Below the pieces are notes generated by a model. That model made no database searches and was not told the origin of the DNA. It saw only the letters and a list, made by a program, of their open reading frames with translations. The translations under genes were made by a program, and so were the position numbers. This document shows, piece by piece, positions 60,403 through 64,000 of a DNA stretch of 64,000 bases. Location of the stretch: the NCBI RefSeq assembly GCF_900177805.1, contig NZ_FXAX01000002.1:434001-498000 (forward strand), written 5' to 3'. The stretch comes from Fibrobacter sp. UWB13 (GTDB lineage: Bacteria > Fibrobacterota > Fibrobacteria > Fibrobacterales > Fibrobacteraceae). Each line of letters begins with the position of its first letter. Position 1 is the first letter of the stretch.

Positions 60403-63400
60403 TTACGCAACTTTGTAGTGGGTATAAACATACTCGTAAATACGCTGGCGGTATTCCGAAATAGAGAGCTCATCAAAGCTTTCAGGGAGTTCGCTCCATA
60501 GCGTATCGCGAATCAAGTTATCAACAGCAGCCTTTGTTTCTTGTTTGTCTGTCCAATGGTCAAATTCGGCAATTTTTGCTTTAACCTTTTGGAGCAAATC
60601 TACAGCCACTTCCTTAATCTTTTTAATGTCCTGCTTACTCAAATCATCTTTGAAGAGCATGTCGTAAAGCGAAAGTTCTTCGTCGTTCTTGAAGCCCTCA
60701 CGTACATAGCGCTGTTCTTCCTCATTCATGCTTGCCGCAAGGTTCATCAAGTCCATGAATGTTTTTTCAATCGTCGCACGATCCTGTTCGCTGTTGTAAG
60801 CCTCAATAATTTCACGGTAGCGGTCGTAATAATTAATGCGGAACGGATTCTGTGCAAGCATCACAGCCAAGCGATCCTTTATCAATTCTTCCAAATCGCG
60901 GAATAACAAATTTTGTCGTTTTGCCTTCGCAAATTCACGACGCAACAAATCAAAATCGATTTTGCTAATGTCGAACTGTTTAGACTTTTTCTTGTCATTC
61001 TTAACGACATCAACATACTCGTTCATAATCTGGTTCAGCTGAACCATCAAATCCACATTGGTCACATGACGACGTTTAGTTTTCAAGTCGCGAGCAATAG
61101 CATCAATCGCTTTAAACTTCGCACGAATTTCACTTGTCACATCGTCGCGATTCGTGTATTTCATCAATCGCACAAGTTCTGCGGCATATGTACTAAAAGT
61201 TTTCTTGTTTTCAAGCGTAGAGCAAACCGCATTTTCAACATCCTTGATTGCTGCAAGTTTATCAAAATTCTTAGACTCGATTATGCTCTTTAAATTCGCG
61301 TTGCAGCCACCCAAGAAACTTTCAGTTTTAGCGACCACTTCTACAATGCGTTTTAAAAGCTCTTCTTTATCAATGGTAGGATCGTTACCGGAACCAGAAA
61401 CCTTATTCGTGTAATCCGCAAGAGCCTTACGCAAAGCCTTCACAATACCTGCATAATCCACAATCAAGCCATTGCTTTTGCCTTCGTTTACGCGGTTCGC
61501 ACGGGCAATCGTCTGCATGAGAGTATGAGCCTTTAACAACTTGTCCAAATAAAGGCAACTAAGGCTCTTTACATCAAAACCGGTAAGCCACATCGCACAG
61601 ACAAAGACTATACGAAACTTGCTATTGGAATCCTTGAATTCCTTGTCAAGTTCGCGCTTTTCCATTTTCGTTCGGTGCGGAACAATATCCAAGCCCCATT
61701 TTGCAAATGTCTGCTGTTCGTTCTGTTCGTCACTCACGACAACAGCCATCTCGGTTTCACGCATCCACTGGATTTTGCGATTCAGTTCTTGAGCCTCTTG
61801 CTGTGTTGCCTGCTTGCAAATGGATTCGAGGTTCTTGATTTCTTCTGCCCAATATTCTTGGGCATAATTGAACATTCGAACGCACGTAACCTTATTCAGG
61901 CAAACAAACATCGCCTTTCCACTTGTCCAAAGGTCGGAATAATGTTTGACGAAATCCTTTGCGACAGCACGCAAGCGGGGTTCAGCCGTAAGCAGGTGAT
62001 ATTCCTTGGCAAAATCCCTTTCCAGCTTTTCTTGGGCATCCGGGTCAAGGTCCGCTTTTTCGATGGCATCCAAAATCTTGTCCGAAATTTCAGGATTCTT
62101 GAGTTCCTTGATTTTATCGGCACGGTTCTCGTAATAAAGAGGGACCGTCGCACCATCTTCTACAGCACGTTTGAAGTCATAAATCGAAATGTAGCCGCCG
62201 AACGTGCGCTCGGTAATATTGTCGTCTTTTAAAAGCGGAGTACCCGTAAAGCCCAAACGAGAGGCATCGGGCAACAAGTTGCACATGTTTTCCGCAAAAA
62301 TTCCGTTCTGGCTACGGTGTGCTTCATCCGACAAAATCAAAATATCATGATCAGGATGAATCGGCTCCAAATCCTTCTTGTTGAACTTTTGAATCAGCGT
62401 AAAGATGAAACTCGGATTAGCCTTTAGTTTTTTAATAAGGTCATTTCCGCATGTAGCGATAAACTTGGATGCTTTTACACCGCCAAGCATTTTGCAATTT
62501 TCAAAAGTTTCACTGATTTGCTTGTTCAGTTCATCGCGATCGGTTAACACGACAATTGTCGGAGAACCGTCCGTACGGCGGCGAATTTTCTGCGAAAGGA
62601 AGAGCATCGAATAGCTTTTGCCGCTCCCCTGCGTATGCCAGAACACTCCCAATTTGCCTTTACGGAGTTTGCGGTTCTTATAAGCTTCAAACGCTTCATT
62701 CACGCCAAGATACTGATGATTCCTGGCAAGGATTTTTACCGTATGGCCATCGCTGTGGTCATAAAGGATAAAGTTTTCAAGCAAGTCAATAAAGGTTTCT
62801 TTTCGGCAAATGCCTTTGAGCATCGTAGCAAGTGCCACTGAACCAGCGTCGTCTTCTTTAAGGCGTTTCCATTCATGGAAAAATTCAAACTTGCTTCCGA
62901 GTGTTCCCACCTTTGCCTCAAAACCATTCGAGAGCATCAAGAAAGCATTGTAGTAGAACAGCTGCGGAATAGTCGATAGGTAATCAGTGTAATTATCGTC
63001 GTAGGCATTTTGCACAGCCACATCGTTTCGTTTGAGTTCGACAAACAAAAGCGGAATGCCATTTACAAAACCAACAATATCCGTACGACGATGGTACAAC
63101 TCGCCATGAATCTTCATCTCTTTCACGGCAAGGAAATCGTTATTCGACGGATTGTTGAAATCAATAATCAGCGCATGTTTCTCATCGTTTTGACCATTCG
63201 GCTTTTTTATCGTCACTGGAATGCCATCGCGGATGAATCCGTACTTTTCTTCGTTGATTTGCAGAAGTGAAGATGTGCTAAGCGTTGCTGTAAATTTTTG
63301 AACAGCCTCTTCAATCTGATTTTGATTTATCCAAGGGTTCAATTTTTGAAGAGCAGCCTTAAAATAGCGGAGCAAAAGAACGTCGCGATACGACTTTCGC

Positions 63401-63525
63401 CCAAATGTACCATTATCCCCAAGAACCTCAAGATTTTAGGCGAAAACAACACGCCAACCCAGCTCTTCCAGCAGGTTTCCGGCGCTTTCTTGAACAAGAA
63501 TGTTTTCGCTGTATTCGTAGGACAT
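60403..63525 (-). CDS. hsdR: Type I restriction endonuclease subunit, interrupted by an in-frame stop at codon 30
   Basis: HsdR is the ATP-driven translocase and nuclease. The frame begins at an ATG at 63525 with MSYEYSENILVQESAGNLLE, a typical HsdR start, but reads TAA at 63438-63436 (codon 30); the same frame continues at once with NLEVLGDNGTFGRKSYRDVL and stays open to 60403. The downstream part has the nuclease motif (RRTDIVGFVNGIPLLFVELKR), Walker A (HTQGSGKSYSML), DEAH (LSDEAHRSQNG) and GFTGTPL. Translation from the body could only begin at weak codons such as TTG 63375 with no ribosome site. It may be a fresh nonsense mutation or a sequencing error. Confidence 0.85.
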
Positions 63526-63796
63526 AATAATGGGCTTTTTTGTAAATATAGCCTATTTTATGCCAAATTAAAACAAACAAAAAGATTTAAAAGGTCAAAA
63601 GTCGAAACCCAAAGCTAACGAACAGTGCGTGGGTTGTTTGCACTACAAAAAACCTTTAGTTTGATAAAATTTTCAACGGAATTTGCCTAAAAAAGTGGAA
63701 GTTTCTCAAAATGTCACATTCTGTCACCGCAATAATTTAAATTGAATTTTGATTGTTTTAGTCTGCCTTTTTTGCATGTAGGCAGTCGAGGTAAAG
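63526..63796. other. AT-rich spacer between divergent hsdR and RhuM
   Basis: No gene is seen. CTGCC...GGCAG (about 63764-63785) forms a loose hairpin just before the RhuM start, and the stretch is rich in TTTAAATT-like words suited to promoters on both strands. No -35/-10 pair stands out. Confidence 0.45.
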
Positions 63797-64000
63797 ATGA
63801 AGAAAGAGATGACGCCTGATAATGTCAATAAAAATGAAATTATCGTATATCAGCCGGAAGGCGGGGAATTCCACATTGAAGTCAGAATCGAAAACGAGAC
63901 GGTATGGTTATCACAGGCTCAAATGGCGGAACTATTTCACGCTACGAAACAAAATATCAGCCTGCATATCACAAAAATTTTCAAAGAAGGCGAATTAGAC
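63797..64000 (+). CDS. RhuM-family protein, N-terminal part (cut by window edge; island border, right)
   Basis: The 68 visible codons read MKKEMTPDNVNKNEIIVYQP and continue through VRIENETVWLSQAQMAELFH to KIFKEGELD at the window end. This matches the start of RhuM proteins and is clearly related to, but distinct from, the gene at 51280 (VWLTQAQLVDLYQ there). AGGTAAAG precedes the ATG. It diverges from hsdR. Confidence 0.85.
   Translation, partial: MKKEMTPDNVNKNEIIVYQPEGGEFHIEVRIENETVWLSQAQMAELFHATKQNISLHITKIFKEGELD

Noticed and set aside
63376-63525. Frameshift in hsdR
   Set aside because: Codon-by-codon reading shows the same frame before and after TAA; it is a nonsense codon, not a frameshift.
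51280-64000. Prophage or integrative element
   Set aside because: No integrase, transposase, phage structural gene, tRNA-end repeat or other attachment site was found inside the window, so island mobility cannot be supported.

Overview
The window reads as chromosome of a Fibrobacter species (phylum Fibrobacterota). Two giant fibro-slime-domain proteins, a lipoprotein with the Fibrobacter succinogenes major paralogous domain, secreted SGNH esterases with C-terminal sorting-type tails, and the gene style (signal-peptide and lipoprotein rich, many starts without Shine-Dalgarno sites) all point the same way. No 16S rRNA is present, so the species is not fixed.

Positions 1-5870 (minus strand) hold one translation/transcription cluster that starts from a good sigma70-type promoter: tRNA-Thr(UGU), tRNA-Tyr, tRNA-Thr(GGU), tuf, rpmG, tRNA-Trp, secE, nusG, rplK, rplA, rplJ, rplL, an attenuator-like hairpin, then rpoB (cut by the window edge). 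It is the tufB/secE/rpoB supercluster known from other bacteria, but the usual tRNA-Gly is missing and a 12-bp hairpin sits there. Positions 6100-34800 are ordinary housekeeping and envelope genes: a YbgC-type thioesterase, rarA, a DUF4153 membrane protein, ahcY, a DUF6941 protein, cupin plus AraC regulator, SGNH hydrolases (one cytosolic, two tandem secreted paralogues), a pseudo-ImmA/IrrE regulator, murJ, an ABC-class ATPase, PEGA, LpoB-like and COG3014-like lipoproteins, a two-component system, a phosphofructokinase and a medium-length pta.

Positions 35081-42912 carry two tandem fibro-slime surface proteins of about 1260-1300 residues. Then come rng with a structured leader, an M23-family protein lacking one catalytic histidine, dnaN, a TtcA-like enzyme and several envelope lipoproteins.

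Positions 51280-64000 form an accessory, defence-type island bracketed by two RhuM-family genes. Its core is a minus-strand type I restriction-modification operon (hsdR, hsdM, hsdS) that continues without a break, by overlapping or closely spaced starts, into four further genes ending at a strong terminator: a 69-residue single-pass membrane protein, a 275-residue protein, a 368-residue protein resembling the LPO_1073/Vpar_1526 family, and a 97-residue protein. The first three share a short motif of the type (S/G)G-x-(N/D)-x4-IQAGGD-x-(N/H)-IG, at the C-terminus of the membrane protein and at the N-termini of the two soluble ones. hsdR carries an in-frame TAA at codon 30, so restriction may be off while the methylase and the added genes stay intact. 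This cassette is the best candidate for an undescribed system in the window. No database search was possible; family names rest on recognised motifs.
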